Assembly (NCBI RefSeq): GCF_000444995.1
Contig: NC_022043.1
Span: 186,001-250,000 of the forward strand
Direction of reading: 5' to 3'
Length of the DNA stretch: 64,000 nt
Source of the DNA: Paracoccus aminophilus JCM 7686
GTDB lineage: Bacteria > Pseudomonadota > Alphaproteobacteria > Rhodobacterales > Rhodobacteraceae
Shown here: positions 37,289 to 46,095 of the stretch, in pieces
Position numbering within the stretch: the first letter of the stretch is position 1
Layout of the letters: the number at the start of each line of letters is the position of its first letter
The notes under the pieces: model-generated
What the model was told of the DNA's origin: nothing
The model's input: the letters and a program-made list of their open reading frames with translations, nothing else
Databases searched by the model: none
Translations under genes and position numbers: made by a program

Positions 37289-38124
37289 TTCGCCTTCTCC
37301 TTCAGCCAGTCGTCGTCGCGCTCGAGGATCGGCAGGCGGCGCTTGGGATGGAGAAGCGAGGGCATGCCGTTCAAAAGCCCGCGCGTATAGGGATGCTTGG
37401 CCTTGAGCAGCTCCGAGGCGCGCATCTCTTCCATGACCTGCCCCATATACATGACCGAAACCCGGTCGCAGAAATGCGAAACCAGCGGCAAGTCATGGCT
37501 GATGAGGATGAGCCCCATGCCGCGGCTTTCGACCAGATCGTCGATCAGCTTGAGGATCTCGGCCTGCACCGTCGCATCCAGAGCCGAGGTCGGCTCATCG
37601 GCGATCAAGAGCTCGGGATCGGGCGCAAGCATCATCGCGATCATCGCGCGCTGGCCCATGCCGCCCGAGATCTCGTGCGGATAGCTGTCAAAGACCTTCT
37701 TCGGGTCGCGGATCTTGACCTGTTCGAGCAGATCCAGAACCGCCTCGCGCACTTCCTTGCGGGAGCCGCCCTTATGCTCGCGCCAGCCTTCCCCGATCTG
37801 CGCCCCGATGGTTTTCACCGGATTGAGCGAATATTTCGGGTCTTGCAGGATGAAGCCGACGCGCTTGCCCCGGACCTTGCGCATGTCTTTTTCGCGCGCG
37901 GTCAAGATGTTGATATCGCCGAGCTGCATCCGGTCCGCCGTGACATGCGCGGTATTGGGCAGAAGCTTCATCAGCGCGCGCGCCGTCAGCGATTTACCCG
38001 AACCGGATTCGCCCACGATGCCCAGCTTCTCGCGGCCAAGCGACATGGAAATGCCGCGCACCGCCTCGAAGCGTTTGCCGTTGCTTTCAAAGGCGATGCG
38101 GAGATTTTGAATATCGACCTGCAT
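37285..38124 (-). CDS. peptide ABC transporter ATP-binding protein, DppD-like
   Basis: 279-residue ATPase pairing with the DppF-like subunit. Walker A is GESGSGKSLTA (about residues 37-47), the signature is SGGMGQRAMIAMM, and Walker B is LLIADEPTSALDA. The signature motif has Met in place of the usual Gln (SGGMxQR), which is common in DppD. The C-terminus has PYTRGLLNGMPSL, the oligo/dipeptide subfamily end, but no Fe-S type cysteines. Confidence 0.93.
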   Translation of the reverse strand: MQVDIQNLRIAFESNGKRFEAVRGISMSLGREKLGIVGESGSGKSLTARALMKLLPNTAHVTADRMQLGDINILTAREKDMRKVRGKRVGFILQDPKYSLNPVKTIGAQIGEGWREHKGGSRKEVREAVLDLLEQVKIRDPKKVFDSYPHEISGGMGQRAMIAMMLAPDPELLIADEPTSALDATVQAEILKLIDDLVESRGMGLILISHDLPLVSHFCDRVSVMYMGQVMEEMRASELLKAKHPYTRGLLNGMPSLLHPKRRLPILERDDDWLKEKAK

Positions 38125-38133
38125 TTCGCCTCC

Positions 38134-39033
38134 TCAGTTCTGTTTGGGGTCGAGGACGTCGCGCAGACCGTCGCCGAGGAAGTTGAAGGCCAGCGAGGTC
38201 AGCAGGATCGCCACGGCAGGGGCGACCGCGACCCACCATTGCTGAAGCATGAACTGGCGTGCGGTCGCAATCATCGCGCCCCATTCGGGCGACGGCGGCT
38301 GTGCGCCCATGCCGAGAAAGCCAAGGCTCGCGGCGGTGATGATGATCGAGGACATATCCAGCGTCACCCGCACCACCAGCGAGGGCACGCACATCGGCGC
38401 GATATGACGCGCGACAATGCGCCAGCGCGACGCGCCGGTCAGGCGGCAAGCCGCGATGAAGTCGCTGTTGCGGATGGTCATGGTCTCGGCCCGGGCGATG
38501 CGGGCATAGGGCGGCCAGGCGGTCAGCGCGATCGCCAGAATGGCGCTCTCGACGCCGGGGCGCAGTGCCGCGACGAAGGCCAGTGCAAGGATCAGGCGCG
38601 GGAAAGCCAGAAAGACATCGGTGATGCGCATCAAAAGCGCATCGACCTTGCCGCCGAAATAGCCCGCGATACAGCCGACGGCGAGCCCCAGCGGCGCAAC
38701 CAGCACGACGACGGTGATCACCATGCCAAGGGTAACACGGCCGCCGTAAAGGATGCGCGACAAGATATCGCGGCCCAGCTCGTCCGTGCCGAAAAGATGC
38801 GCGGCCGAGGGTTTTGCAAGGCGATTGTTCAGATCCTGGATCGCCGGATCATAAGGCGACAGCAGCGGCGCGAAAATCGCCAGCGCCACGGCCAGAACGA
38901 TGATGGTCAGACCGATCATCGCCAGCGGATTGCGGCGCAGCGCCAGCCAGATGCGGTAGCGCCGCCCCCAACCCGCCTGTGCGCGCGAGGTGGGCATGTC
39001 GTCCAGTGCCCAGCTGCGGAAATTGCTCAACAT
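38134..39033 (-). CDS. peptide ABC transporter permease, DppC-like
   Basis: 299-residue inner-membrane permease with a cytoplasmic basic N-terminus and about six helices. The family motif HLFGTDELGRDILSRILYGGR (about residues 94-114) is present, followed by the EAA-type loop IAACRLTGASRWRIVARHI. ATG at 38997 is an alternative start. It is 11 bases downstream of the DppB-like gene. Confidence 0.93.
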   Translation of the reverse strand: MLSNFRSWALDDMPTSRAQAGWGRRYRIWLALRRNPLAMIGLTIIVLAVALAIFAPLLSPYDPAIQDLNNRLAKPSAAHLFGTDELGRDILSRILYGGRVTLGMVITVVVLVAPLGLAVGCIAGYFGGKVDALLMRITDVFLAFPRLILALAFVAALRPGVESAILAIALTAWPPYARIARAETMTIRNSDFIAACRLTGASRWRIVARHIAPMCVPSLVVRVTLDMSSIIITAASLGFLGMGAQPPSPEWGAMIATARQFMLQQWWVAVAPAVAILLTSLAFNFLGDGLRDVLDPKQN

Positions 39034-39044
39034 GTTCGTGGCCC

Positions 39045-40058
39045 TTATTTCACGCGCGGGTCGAACACGCGGTAGAGAACATCAGCCAGAAGGTTCAGGC
39101 CAACATAGATCGTGCCGATCAGCAAAGTGGCGCCGACGACCGGGTTCATATCGGCATTCATCAACGAGATGGTCAGATACTGGCCAAGACCGGGCCAGGC
39201 GAAGACCGTCTCGGTGACGACCGCGCCTTCAAGAAGGCCGGCATAGGTCAGCGCGATCACGGTGATCAGCTGGACGGCAACCGTCGGGAAAGCATGGCCA
39301 AAAATCACCCGGCTCATCGACAGGCCCTTCGCACGCGCGGCCACGATGAACTCGCCCTTGAGCGCATCGAGCATGAAGGCGCGCGTCATCCGCGTAATGT
39401 AAGCCATTGAAAAATAGCTCAAAACTGCGACGGGCAGCACCAGATGGGCCAAGGCATCGCGGAAGGCGTCAAGATCGCCTGCGAGCAGCGCGTCAATGGT
39501 CAGAAAGCCGGTCACGGTCGGCAGCATGTCCTGGAAAATGATATCCTGACGCCCCGGTCCCGGCGCAATGCCAAGCCCTGCGTAGAAGATCAAAAGCGCC
39601 AGCAGCGCCAGAACGAAGACCGGCACCGAATGTCCGGCAAGGCAAAGCACCCGAATGATCTGGTCGATCACCGAGCCCTGTTTCACCGCCGAGAGAATGC
39701 CAAGCGGCACGCCAATCAGCACCGCGATCAGCAGCGCATAGGTCGCAAGCTCCATCGTGGCCGGGAAGTAATGCGCGATATCGGTCGTGACCGGGTTCTG
39801 GGTCAGGATCGATTTACCGAAATCGCCATGCAGGATCTGCCAGAGATAATGGCCGAACTGCACAATCAGGGGCTGGTCGAGCCCCATCTCGGCGCGCACG
39901 CGCTGGATAACCGCTTCGGGGGCATTGTCGCCCACCGCCGCGATCACGGGATCGACCGGCATGACCCGGCCGATCAGAAAGGTGATCACAGCCAGCCCGA
40001 ACAGTGTCGCAATGACACTGCCGAGCAGGCTGAGAGTCGTTTTCAGCCGTTTGTTCAC
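39045..40058 (-). CDS. peptide ABC transporter permease, DppB-like
   Basis: 337-residue inner-membrane permease. The N-terminal helix is followed by VIQRVRAEMGLDQPLIVQF (about residues 50-68), typical of DppB/OppB, and the EAA-type loop is FIVAARAKGLSMSRVIFGHA. It overlaps the binding-protein stop by 4 bases. Confidence 0.93.
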   Translation of the reverse strand: MNKRLKTTLSLLGSVIATLFGLAVITFLIGRVMPVDPVIAAVGDNAPEAVIQRVRAEMGLDQPLIVQFGHYLWQILHGDFGKSILTQNPVTTDIAHYFPATMELATYALLIAVLIGVPLGILSAVKQGSVIDQIIRVLCLAGHSVPVFVLALLALLIFYAGLGIAPGPGRQDIIFQDMLPTVTGFLTIDALLAGDLDAFRDALAHLVLPVAVLSYFSMAYITRMTRAFMLDALKGEFIVAARAKGLSMSRVIFGHAFPTVAVQLITVIALTYAGLLEGAVVTETVFAWPGLGQYLTISLMNADMNPVVGATLLIGTIYVGLNLLADVLYRVFDPRVK

Positions 40059-41653
40059 GCCTTGGTCGTTCCTGCATAGGAGTTGCTGTCAGACAGCGTG
40101 CCAAGCAGAACGCCGGTGACATTCGGACGGCAGGCCGCCGTGTTCGAGCCTTGCATCATGATCGCGAAGGGGCTGTTGTTCATGAAATACTGCTGAAGCT
40201 CGAGATATTTCTCGACGCGTTTGGCCGGATCGGCCTCGTCGCGTGCGGAAACCGCCATCTCTGCCGCTTTCTCGTCCTGGAAATGCGAGCGCCAGGCGAA
40301 AGGCTTGGTCGCGGCATCATCCGAGTTGTCGGTGTTGATGCAGAAGACTTCGGCGTTCGAGTTCGGATCGAAATAATCCGTGCCCCAGGCCGACAGCGCC
40401 ATCTCATGCTCACGCGCGCGCATCTTGGTCAGAACCTGACGGTTCTCGGCGGCCAGCAGCGTAACCTTGATGCCGATCTCGGCGAGGTTGGCCTGAACCG
40501 CCTGAGCGATTGCGGGATGAGGCTGGGCCGAATAATGGTCCATCTTGATCTCGAAGCCATTCGGGAAACCGGCCTCGGCCAGCAGGGCTTTCGCCTTGGC
40601 GGCGTCCTTCTGGAACGGGGTCGCATTGTCGGCGCCCGGCAGACCGTTCGGGACGATCGACTGGTGGACCTCATGGGTCATCGGCAGGATGTTCTTCTGG
40701 ATGCCCTCGTAATCGAGCGCCCATTTCACCGCTTCCCAGACCTTCGGATGCTTGAGCTTCTCATTCGAGACGTTCAGCGAGATCAGGTTGAGCGAGGCAA
40801 TCGCCTTGCGCACCAGCACGATCGAGGCATCGTCCTTCAGCGTCTTGAGCTGCTCGCTCGTCAGGTTGCGGGCAATATCGACATCGCCCTTTTGCAGCAT
40901 CAGAAGCTGGGCCGAAGGATCGACGATATGGCGCAGGATGATGCGCTGAAGATCGCCCTTATAGGTGCCGTTCGGGTTCACTTGCAGCGAGACGGTGTCG
41001 CTCGGACGCCAGACTTGCAGCATGAATTCGCCCGAACCGGCCGAGTTCTTTTGCAGGAAGGCATTGCCCCAGTCGCCATCGACCGCTTTCGCCTCGACCA
41101 CGGCTTTCTCGACGATCGAGCCGACGTTGGCCGAGAGGCAGTAAAGCAGGAAGGCGATCGAGGTCGGCGCGGCGGTGGTCAGAACCAGCGTCTCGGCATC
41201 AGTAGCCTTGATCATCTCGGCGGCGTTTTCGGCATTCCAGCCGAATTGGGTGATGATGAAGGCCGGGCCTTTGTTCATCGACACGCTGCGCTGAAGCGAC
41301 CAGGCGCAATCTTCGGCGCTGAGCGCGCCCCCCGAGGAGAATTTCAGCCCGGTGCGGATCTTGAAGGTGAAGGTCTTGCCGTCTTCGCCTGCGCTCCAGC
41401 TTTCCGCGATCTGAGGCTCGACCTTATTGGCGTCCTCGTAGTTCGGCATGACCAACTTGTGATACATGTTGCCGCAGATTTCCGAGCCGATCGCCTCGAA
41501 GCTTTCATGCGGATCAAGGCTCGTCATATTGTCGAGCTGCTGGGCGACAACCAGCACGGTCTTCGGATTGGCCGCGAAGGCCGTCCCGAGCGAAAGATAG
41601 GACAACGCCGGGAATGCGGCGGCTCCGGCAAGGAAATGACGTCTGGAGAGCAT
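40055..41653 (-). CDS. peptide ABC transporter substrate-binding protein, family 5
   Basis: 532-residue DppA/OppA-type periplasmic protein. A twin-arginine-like signal MLSRRHFLAGAAAFPALSYLSLG leads into a cleavage zone near AFA-ANP (about residue 28). Family-5 landmarks are DPHESFEAIGSEICGNMY and a long C-terminal lobe with DYFDPNSNAEVFCINTDN. ATG at 41653 has AGGG 9 bases upstream. First gene of a five-gene importer plus hydrolase operon, divergent from the M19 dipeptidase gene. Confidence 0.92.
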   Translation of the reverse strand: MLSRRHFLAGAAAFPALSYLSLGTAFAANPKTVLVVAQQLDNMTSLDPHESFEAIGSEICGNMYHKLVMPNYEDANKVEPQIAESWSAGEDGKTFTFKIRTGLKFSSGGALSAEDCAWSLQRSVSMNKGPAFIITQFGWNAENAAEMIKATDAETLVLTTAAPTSIAFLLYCLSANVGSIVEKAVVEAKAVDGDWGNAFLQKNSAGSGEFMLQVWRPSDTVSLQVNPNGTYKGDLQRIILRHIVDPSAQLLMLQKGDVDIARNLTSEQLKTLKDDASIVLVRKAIASLNLISLNVSNEKLKHPKVWEAVKWALDYEGIQKNILPMTHEVHQSIVPNGLPGADNATPFQKDAAKAKALLAEAGFPNGFEIKMDHYSAQPHPAIAQAVQANLAEIGIKVTLLAAENRQVLTKMRAREHEMALSAWGTDYFDPNSNAEVFCINTDNSDDAATKPFAWRSHFQDEKAAEMAVSARDEADPAKRVEKYLELQQYFMNNSPFAIMMQGSNTAACRPNVTGVLLGTLSDSNSYAGTTKA

Positions 41654-41808
41654 GGTTGAATCCCTAATTTCACGACCGTTCGAATGGACGAAGCTGGGGT
41701 CCATACACCGGTTCTTCTGACGAGGCAAAGCGACGGGGCCGCGCAGGCGCCACCACCCGGGAGTTGCGCTATCACGCAGGTTTCAACCACGGCCAATGCC
41801 ATTTGGAG

Positions 41809-41824
41809 ATTGGATCAGTCCAAT
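41809..41824. promoter_or_regulatory. inverted repeat in divergent importer/dipeptidase promoter
   Basis: ATTGGA (41809-41814) and TCCAAT (41819-41824) around TCAG, a perfect dyad in the 294-base divergent region. It is followed by TTTTGCATAA. A similar AATTTGCATGA occurs at 44000-44010 before the LysR gene, so both may be read by that LysR protein. The rest of the region shows no other clear site. Confidence 0.45.
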
Positions 41825-41947
41825 TTTGCATAACCGTAGAAGATCAGCCAGTTGCGTCAGCCTCTCTGACCCGACGGGCGCAACTGCGCGGTTGCGTCGC
41901 AGCGCTTTCAGTCCGAGACAGGGGCGCGACTTTGAGGGAGATCAGAT

Positions 41948-42985
41948 ATGTCCGATTTGCAGGTTGATGCCGTTTTCGACGGCCACAACGATGCCCTTTT
42001 GCGGATTTGGCACGCCGGAGGCCCCGATGCGATTCGCCGCTTCATCGAGGGTGACGAGATCGGCCATATCGATCTGCCGCGCGCGCGTCAGGGCAAGCTC
42101 GCGGGCGGGCTTTGCGCGATCTATGTCCCCTCGGAACGCGTGCTCGACAGCGAGGGCAACTGGCCGACCCCCTCGCGGCAAGAGGCGCTCGAGATCACCA
42201 CGGCGATGGCCGGGATCCTGACCCGGATCGAGCGCCAGTCCGAGGGCGGCCTGACCATCTGCCGCAAGGCCGCCGATATCCGCCGGGCCATGGCCGCGGG
42301 ATCGTTCGCCTCGGTGTTTCATATCGAAGGGGTCGAGGCGATCGGCGCCGATCTCGATTTGCTCTATCTGCTCCATGCCGCCGGGCTGCGCTCGCTCGGC
42401 CCGGTCTGGAGCCGCCCGAACCTCTTTGCCTTCGGCGTGCCCTTCCGCTTCCCCTCGACGCCCGAAATCGGGCCGGGCTTAAGCGCGCAGGGCAAGGCGC
42501 TGATCCGCGCCTGCAATGAGCTGAAGATCATGGTCGATCTGTCGCATATGAACGACGCGGGCTTTTGGGACATTGCCAAGATCTCGGATGCGCCGCTCGT
42601 CGCCTCGCATTCGAATGTCCATGCGATCTGCCCGCACAGCCGCAATGTCACCGACCGCCAACTCGACGCGATCAAGGACACCGGCGGCCTTGTCGGGATC
42701 AATTTCGGCGTGGCCTTCCTGAACCCCACCGGCGAGCGCGACACTGCCCTGCCGCTCGAGGTCATGCTGCGCCATATCGATTATATCGTCGACCGGATCG
42801 GCATCGACCATGTCGCGCTCGGCTCTGATTTCGATGGCACCACGATTCCGGCGGCGCTGCGCGATGCCTCGGATCTGCCGAAGCTCGTCGATGTCTTCAA
42901 GCGCGGCGGCTATGACGGCGACGATCTTGCCAAGATCACCCATGGCAACTGGCTGCGGGTGCTGGAACGGACTTGGGGCGGCTGA
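41948..42985 (+). CDS. membrane dipeptidase-family metallopeptidase (M19, renal dipeptidase type)
   Basis: 345-residue zinc dipeptidase, cytoplasmic (no signal). Metal-ligand regions visible are FDGHNDALL at the N-terminus, HIEGVEAIG (about 121), VDLSHMND (about 197), VASHSN (about 217) and LGSDFDGT (about 297). M19 enzymes cleave dipeptides including those with a C-terminal D-residue. That suits the adjacent peptide importer, D-aminopeptidase-like enzyme and D-amino acid transaminase-like gene. Its 3' end lies in a 16-base tandem duplication. Confidence 0.9.
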   Translation: MSDLQVDAVFDGHNDALLRIWHAGGPDAIRRFIEGDEIGHIDLPRARQGKLAGGLCAIYVPSERVLDSEGNWPTPSRQEALEITTAMAGILTRIERQSEGGLTICRKAADIRRAMAAGSFASVFHIEGVEAIGADLDLLYLLHAAGLRSLGPVWSRPNLFAFGVPFRFPSTPEIGPGLSAQGKALIRACNELKIMVDLSHMNDAGFWDIAKISDAPLVASHSNVHAICPHSRNVTDRQLDAIKDTGGLVGINFGVAFLNPTGERDTALPLEVMLRHIDYIVDRIGIDHVALGSDFDGTTIPAALRDASDLPKLVDVFKRGGYDGDDLAKITHGNWLRVLERTWGG

Positions 42986-43005
42986 GACCTGGGGCGGCTG
43001 AGACC
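42974..43005. repeat. 16-base perfect tandem duplication across the dipeptidase stop codon
   Basis: The unit TGGGGCGGCTGAGACC is repeated exactly at 42974-42989 and 42990-43005. The functional TGA stop lies in the first copy, so the second copy is non-coding. It looks like a recent slippage event. Confidence 0.9.
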
Positions 43006-43013
43006 CGCGCCGC

Positions 43014-43039
43014 AAAAAGGGGCCAATCGGCCCCTTTTT
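43014..43039. terminator. bidirectional rho-independent terminator
   Basis: Perfect 11-base stem AAAAAGGGGCC / GGCCCCTTTTT with loop AATC, so a T-run follows the stem in both directions. It serves the dipeptidase (plus) and the convergent transaminase (minus, stop at 43054). Confidence 0.95.
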
Positions 43040-43053
43040 CGTCTCATCTCGCC

Positions 43054-43914
43054 TTAGATCACCTGTTCGCAGGCCCGCGCCGCCTCAAGATAGATCTCTT
43101 GCAGATGGCGGGTGACCGGCCCGGGTTCGCCCTGCCCGATCACCGTTTCGCCAATTCGCACGACCGGGGTGACAAAGCTTGACGCGCTGGTCAGGAAGGC
43201 CTCGGCGGCCCCTTCCGCCTCGGCGATGGTGAAGGGGCGTTCGTCGAAGATGAGGCCGCGCCGCTCGGCCAAAGTCAGCACGGCGCGACGGGTGCAGCCA
43301 GGCAGCGTCACCTGAGAATTGCCCCGCGTCACGATCCTGCCGTCATGGGTCACGATAAAGGCCGTCGATGAGGCGCCTTCGGTGATGAAACCGTCCTGAT
43401 GCAGCCAGACATCGTTGAAGCCGCCGGATTTCGCCGACATCTTGGCCAGAACCTGCCCGAGCAGCATCACCGTCTTGATATCGCGCCGCTCCCACCGCGG
43501 GTCATGCATGAGCGCAACCGCAATGCCCTCACGCTGCGCCGGCGTTCCCGACAGTTTCGCGGGCTGAGTGAAAGCGACGAAGGTCGGCACCAGATCACCC
43601 GCCGGGTGGAAATTGCGCTCGGCCACGCCGCGCGAGACCTGCAGATAGACCGTGCCGTCTCGCATCTGGTTGCGGCGGATCAGTTCGATCTGCATTTCAC
43701 GCACATTTTCGAGAGCCATCGGCAGCGAAATCCCGAGCTCCGACAGTGACCGAGCAAAGCGGGCGAGGTGCAAATCGTTGTCGATGAGGTGGCCGTCAAG
43801 CACGGCCGTGACCTCATAAATCGCATCTCCAAAGAGAAAACCCCGGTCCATGACCGAAATTTTCGCTTCACTTTCATTGATATAGGAACCGTTCAGGAAG
43901 ATCTGCCGCGTCAT
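43054..43914 (-). CDS. class IV aminotransferase, D-amino acid transaminase-like
   Basis: 286-residue fold-type IV PLP enzyme. The opening is MTRQIFLNGSYINESEAKIS then VMDRGFLFGDAIYEV. The PLP lysine is K147 (RRDIKTVMLLG), and EGASSTAFIV is the phosphate-binding region (about residue 176). Length and motifs match bacterial D-amino acid transaminases more than branched-chain enzymes. The usual R-x-H carboxylate trap is altered: R100 is kept but the following residues read NFH. The start at 43914 gives the family N-terminus; ATGs at 43920 and 43929 are possible. Divergent from a LysR gene. Confidence 0.78.
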   Translation of the reverse strand: MTRQIFLNGSYINESEAKISVMDRGFLFGDAIYEVTAVLDGHLIDNDLHLARFARSLSELGISLPMALENVREMQIELIRRNQMRDGTVYLQVSRGVAERNFHPAGDLVPTFVAFTQPAKLSGTPAQREGIAVALMHDPRWERRDIKTVMLLGQVLAKMSAKSGGFNDVWLHQDGFITEGASSTAFIVTHDGRIVTRGNSQVTLPGCTRRAVLTLAERRGLIFDERPFTIAEAEGAAEAFLTSASSFVTPVVRIGETVIGQGEPGPVTRHLQEIYLEAARACEQVI

Positions 43915-44007
43915 GTCCATTGCCCGCATCTGAAGAGAATGGCGAAGCTAGGGCCCCCGCCGCGAAATGGCCAATGCCGGTTTTACCCAAGGTCAGACCG
44001 AATTTGC

Positions 44008-44047
44008 ATGAGGCTGGTCAGGGCACTGACATGGGGCTGGTCAGGGC
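44008..44047. repeat. 17-base direct repeat in the transaminase/lysR promoter region
   Basis: ATGAGGCTGGTCAGGGC (44008-44024) and ATGGGGCTGGTCAGGGC (44031-44047) differ at one base and are 23 bases apart, about two helical turns. They lie 41 bases before the LysR start and may be regulator half-sites. Confidence 0.55.
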
Positions 44048-44088
44048 CGCGCCAGAGGACTAAAGGCGCGGCTTCGAAAGGGAACACC

Positions 44089-45045
44089 ATGGAACTGAAA
44101 TGGCTGGAAGACTTCGTCATGCTGGCCAGCACGGCAAGCTTCTCGCGCGCGGCCGAGGCGCGTCATATCACGCAATCGGCCTTTTCGCGCCGCATCAAAC
44201 AGCTTGAGACCTGGCTCGGTGCCGCCCTGATCAACCGTGCCAGTATCCCCGCCGATCTCACCCCCGAAGGCAAGGCCTTCCTGCCGGTCGCCCAGGACGC
44301 AATCCGCACCTTCTACGCGACCCGCGACAGCCTGCGCCCGATGGGATCGGGCCGCCATCCGACGCTGAACCTCGCGGCCTTGCTGTCGCTGACTGTCACG
44401 CTCTTGCCCCAACTGCTCGAACGGCTCGAGCGCGCTTTGCCAGGCGTGACCGCCAAGGTCATTCCCGATCGCGGCGGCATCGAGGCCAATATCGACGCTT
44501 TGGTCAGCGGCGAGGCCGATGTCTTTCTGACCTATGCCCATCCCAATGTGCCGATGCTGCTCGACCCCGAGCAGTTCGACTGGATCACGCTGGGAACGGA
44601 AACCATCCTGCCGGTGATCGCGCCCCGCCTGCGTGACCGCACAGCAGCGGTCACGCCGGGTATTCTCGACGAGGCCGCGCAGGGCCATTGCGAGATCCCC
44701 TATCTCGATTATGGCCGCGCCTCGTTCTTTGGCACGACCTTGCAGCGGCTGATGACCCAATATCCGTTCCGCCGCCGCATCATCTTTGAAAACTCGATTT
44801 CCTTCGGCCTGCGCGAATTCGCGCTGCAAGGCTGGGGGCTGTGCTGGCTGCCCGAAAGCCTCGTGCGCGGGGATCTCGATGCGGGCCGCTTGATGCTCGC
44901 CTCGCCCTTGGCGCAGTGGCGTCTGTCGGTCGAGATCCGGCTTTACGCCTATCGCGGCGAGGATCCGGGGCGGGGACATCCGCTCTGGGAGCGTATTCTG
45001 GAAACCCTCGCCACGCCTGACGCCGCCGCACCCGCGAGGGCGTGA
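44089..45045 (+). CDS. LysR family transcriptional regulator of the D-peptide module (inferred)
   Basis: 318 residues. The winged helix contains LASTASFSRAAEARHITQSAFSRRIKQLE (about residues 12-40), followed by a typical effector domain. GAALINRASIPADLTPEGKAF resembles the YbhD/HypT-like branch. The reading frame is open upstream, but ATG at 44089 follows AAAGGGAACACC and gives the standard N-terminus. Divergent from the D-amino acid transaminase-like gene, with direct repeats between, so it probably controls that gene and perhaps the importer. Confidence 0.87.
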   Translation: MELKWLEDFVMLASTASFSRAAEARHITQSAFSRRIKQLETWLGAALINRASIPADLTPEGKAFLPVAQDAIRTFYATRDSLRPMGSGRHPTLNLAALLSLTVTLLPQLLERLERALPGVTAKVIPDRGGIEANIDALVSGEADVFLTYAHPNVPMLLDPEQFDWITLGTETILPVIAPRLRDRTAAVTPGILDEAAQGHCEIPYLDYGRASFFGTTLQRLMTQYPFRRRIIFENSISFGLREFALQGWGLCWLPESLVRGDLDAGRLMLASPLAQWRLSVEIRLYAYRGEDPGRGHPLWERILETLATPDAAAPARA

Positions 45046-45072
45046 CGGCGCGAGGACAGCGTGGCGGCTCGG

Positions 45073-46095
45073 TCAGAAGAAGAAGACCGCCGCACCCAGA
45101 CTGACCGCCGAAATCCAGATCGTCGCAAGACCACCCAGCACCAGCGGACGCAGGCCGAGGCTTTTGAGTTTGGCGAAATTGGTGTTCATCCCCAAAGCGG
45201 TCAGCGCCATGGTCAGGAGGATCGGCGTGATCGTAACCAGCCCGTCATGGGCGGGCGCCGGGATAACGCCCAGACTGTTGACCAACATGATCGCGACGAA
45301 AGCGATCAGAAAGAAGGGCACCAGCGGCGGGCGCGCGGTGGATTTGTCGCCCCCGCCTTTGCGGTTGATCATCAGCCCCATCAGGATCAGCAGCGGCGCG
45401 AGCATCACCACCCGGCACAATTTGACGACGATGGCGATCGTGCCCGCCTCTTCGCCGCCCTGAAAACCCGCGCCAACCACTTGCGCGACCTCATGGACCG
45501 CCGCGCCCGACCAGACGCCATATTGCGCAGGGCTAAGCCCGAACACCGGCATCAAAAGCGGGAAGGCGAACATCGCAAGCGTGCCAAAAATCGTGACACA
45601 GGACACGGCATAAGCGACATCCTCATCCTTGCCCCGGATCGTCAGATCGGCCGCGGCAATCGCAGACGCCCCGCAGATCGACGAGCCCGCTGCGATCAGG
45701 CCGGTCAACTCGCGCCCGATCCCCATGCGGCGACCGACCCAGAGCGTGAAGAAATAGGTCGAGAAAAGCGCAATCGCCGCCACGGCAAAACCGCCGACCC
45801 CCAGCGCGCCAATCTGGCTTAGGGTGATCTGGAGGCCCAAAAGCGCAACAGCCGCACGCAACAGGGTCTTGGCCGCGAATTTAACCCCGGTCACGGCGGT
45901 TTCGGGCAAAGCGAAAATATTGGCAAAGAGCATCCCGACCAGAATGCCAATGATCATCGGGCTGAAGGTCCCGAGCCCCGGCAGGGACCGCAGCCCATAA
46001 GCCGCAGCCGCGAACAAAGCGACCAGCGTCAGACCGGGAATATGGCCCATGAAGGGCAAGTCCCGTGCGGGGCGTTGAAGCTGGCTAACCTGCAT
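45073..46095 (-). CDS. yeiH: YeiH family putative sulfate/anion exporter
   Basis: 340 residues with about ten membrane helices, UPF0324/PSE family. Family stretches are LLRAAVALLGLQITLSQI, LIAAGSSICGASAIAAA (about 148-164) and GAAVHEVAQVVGAG (about 215-228). The start at 46095 has GAGGAAAG upstream; the longer frame to 46146 is unlikely. As in enterobacteria, it is next to a LysR gene of YeiE/CbbR type. Substrate is uncertain; sulfate or a sulfonate breakdown product is often suggested. Confidence 0.9.
   Translation of the reverse strand: MQVSQLQRPARDLPFMGHIPGLTLVALFAAAAYGLRSLPGLGTFSPMIIGILVGMLFANIFALPETAVTGVKFAAKTLLRAAVALLGLQITLSQIGALGVGGFAVAAIALFSTYFFTLWVGRRMGIGRELTGLIAAGSSICGASAIAAADLTIRGKDEDVAYAVSCVTIFGTLAMFAFPLLMPVFGLSPAQYGVWSGAAVHEVAQVVGAGFQGGEEAGTIAIVVKLCRVVMLAPLLILMGLMINRKGGGDKSTARPPLVPFFLIAFVAIMLVNSLGVIPAPAHDGLVTITPILLTMALTALGMNTNFAKLKSLGLRPLVLGGLATIWISAVSLGAAVFFF

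Noticed and set aside
37279..39075. 598-codon plus-strand frame opposite the Dpp ATPase and permease genes
   Set aside because: It spans parts of several convincing genes on the other strand and has no motif of its own.
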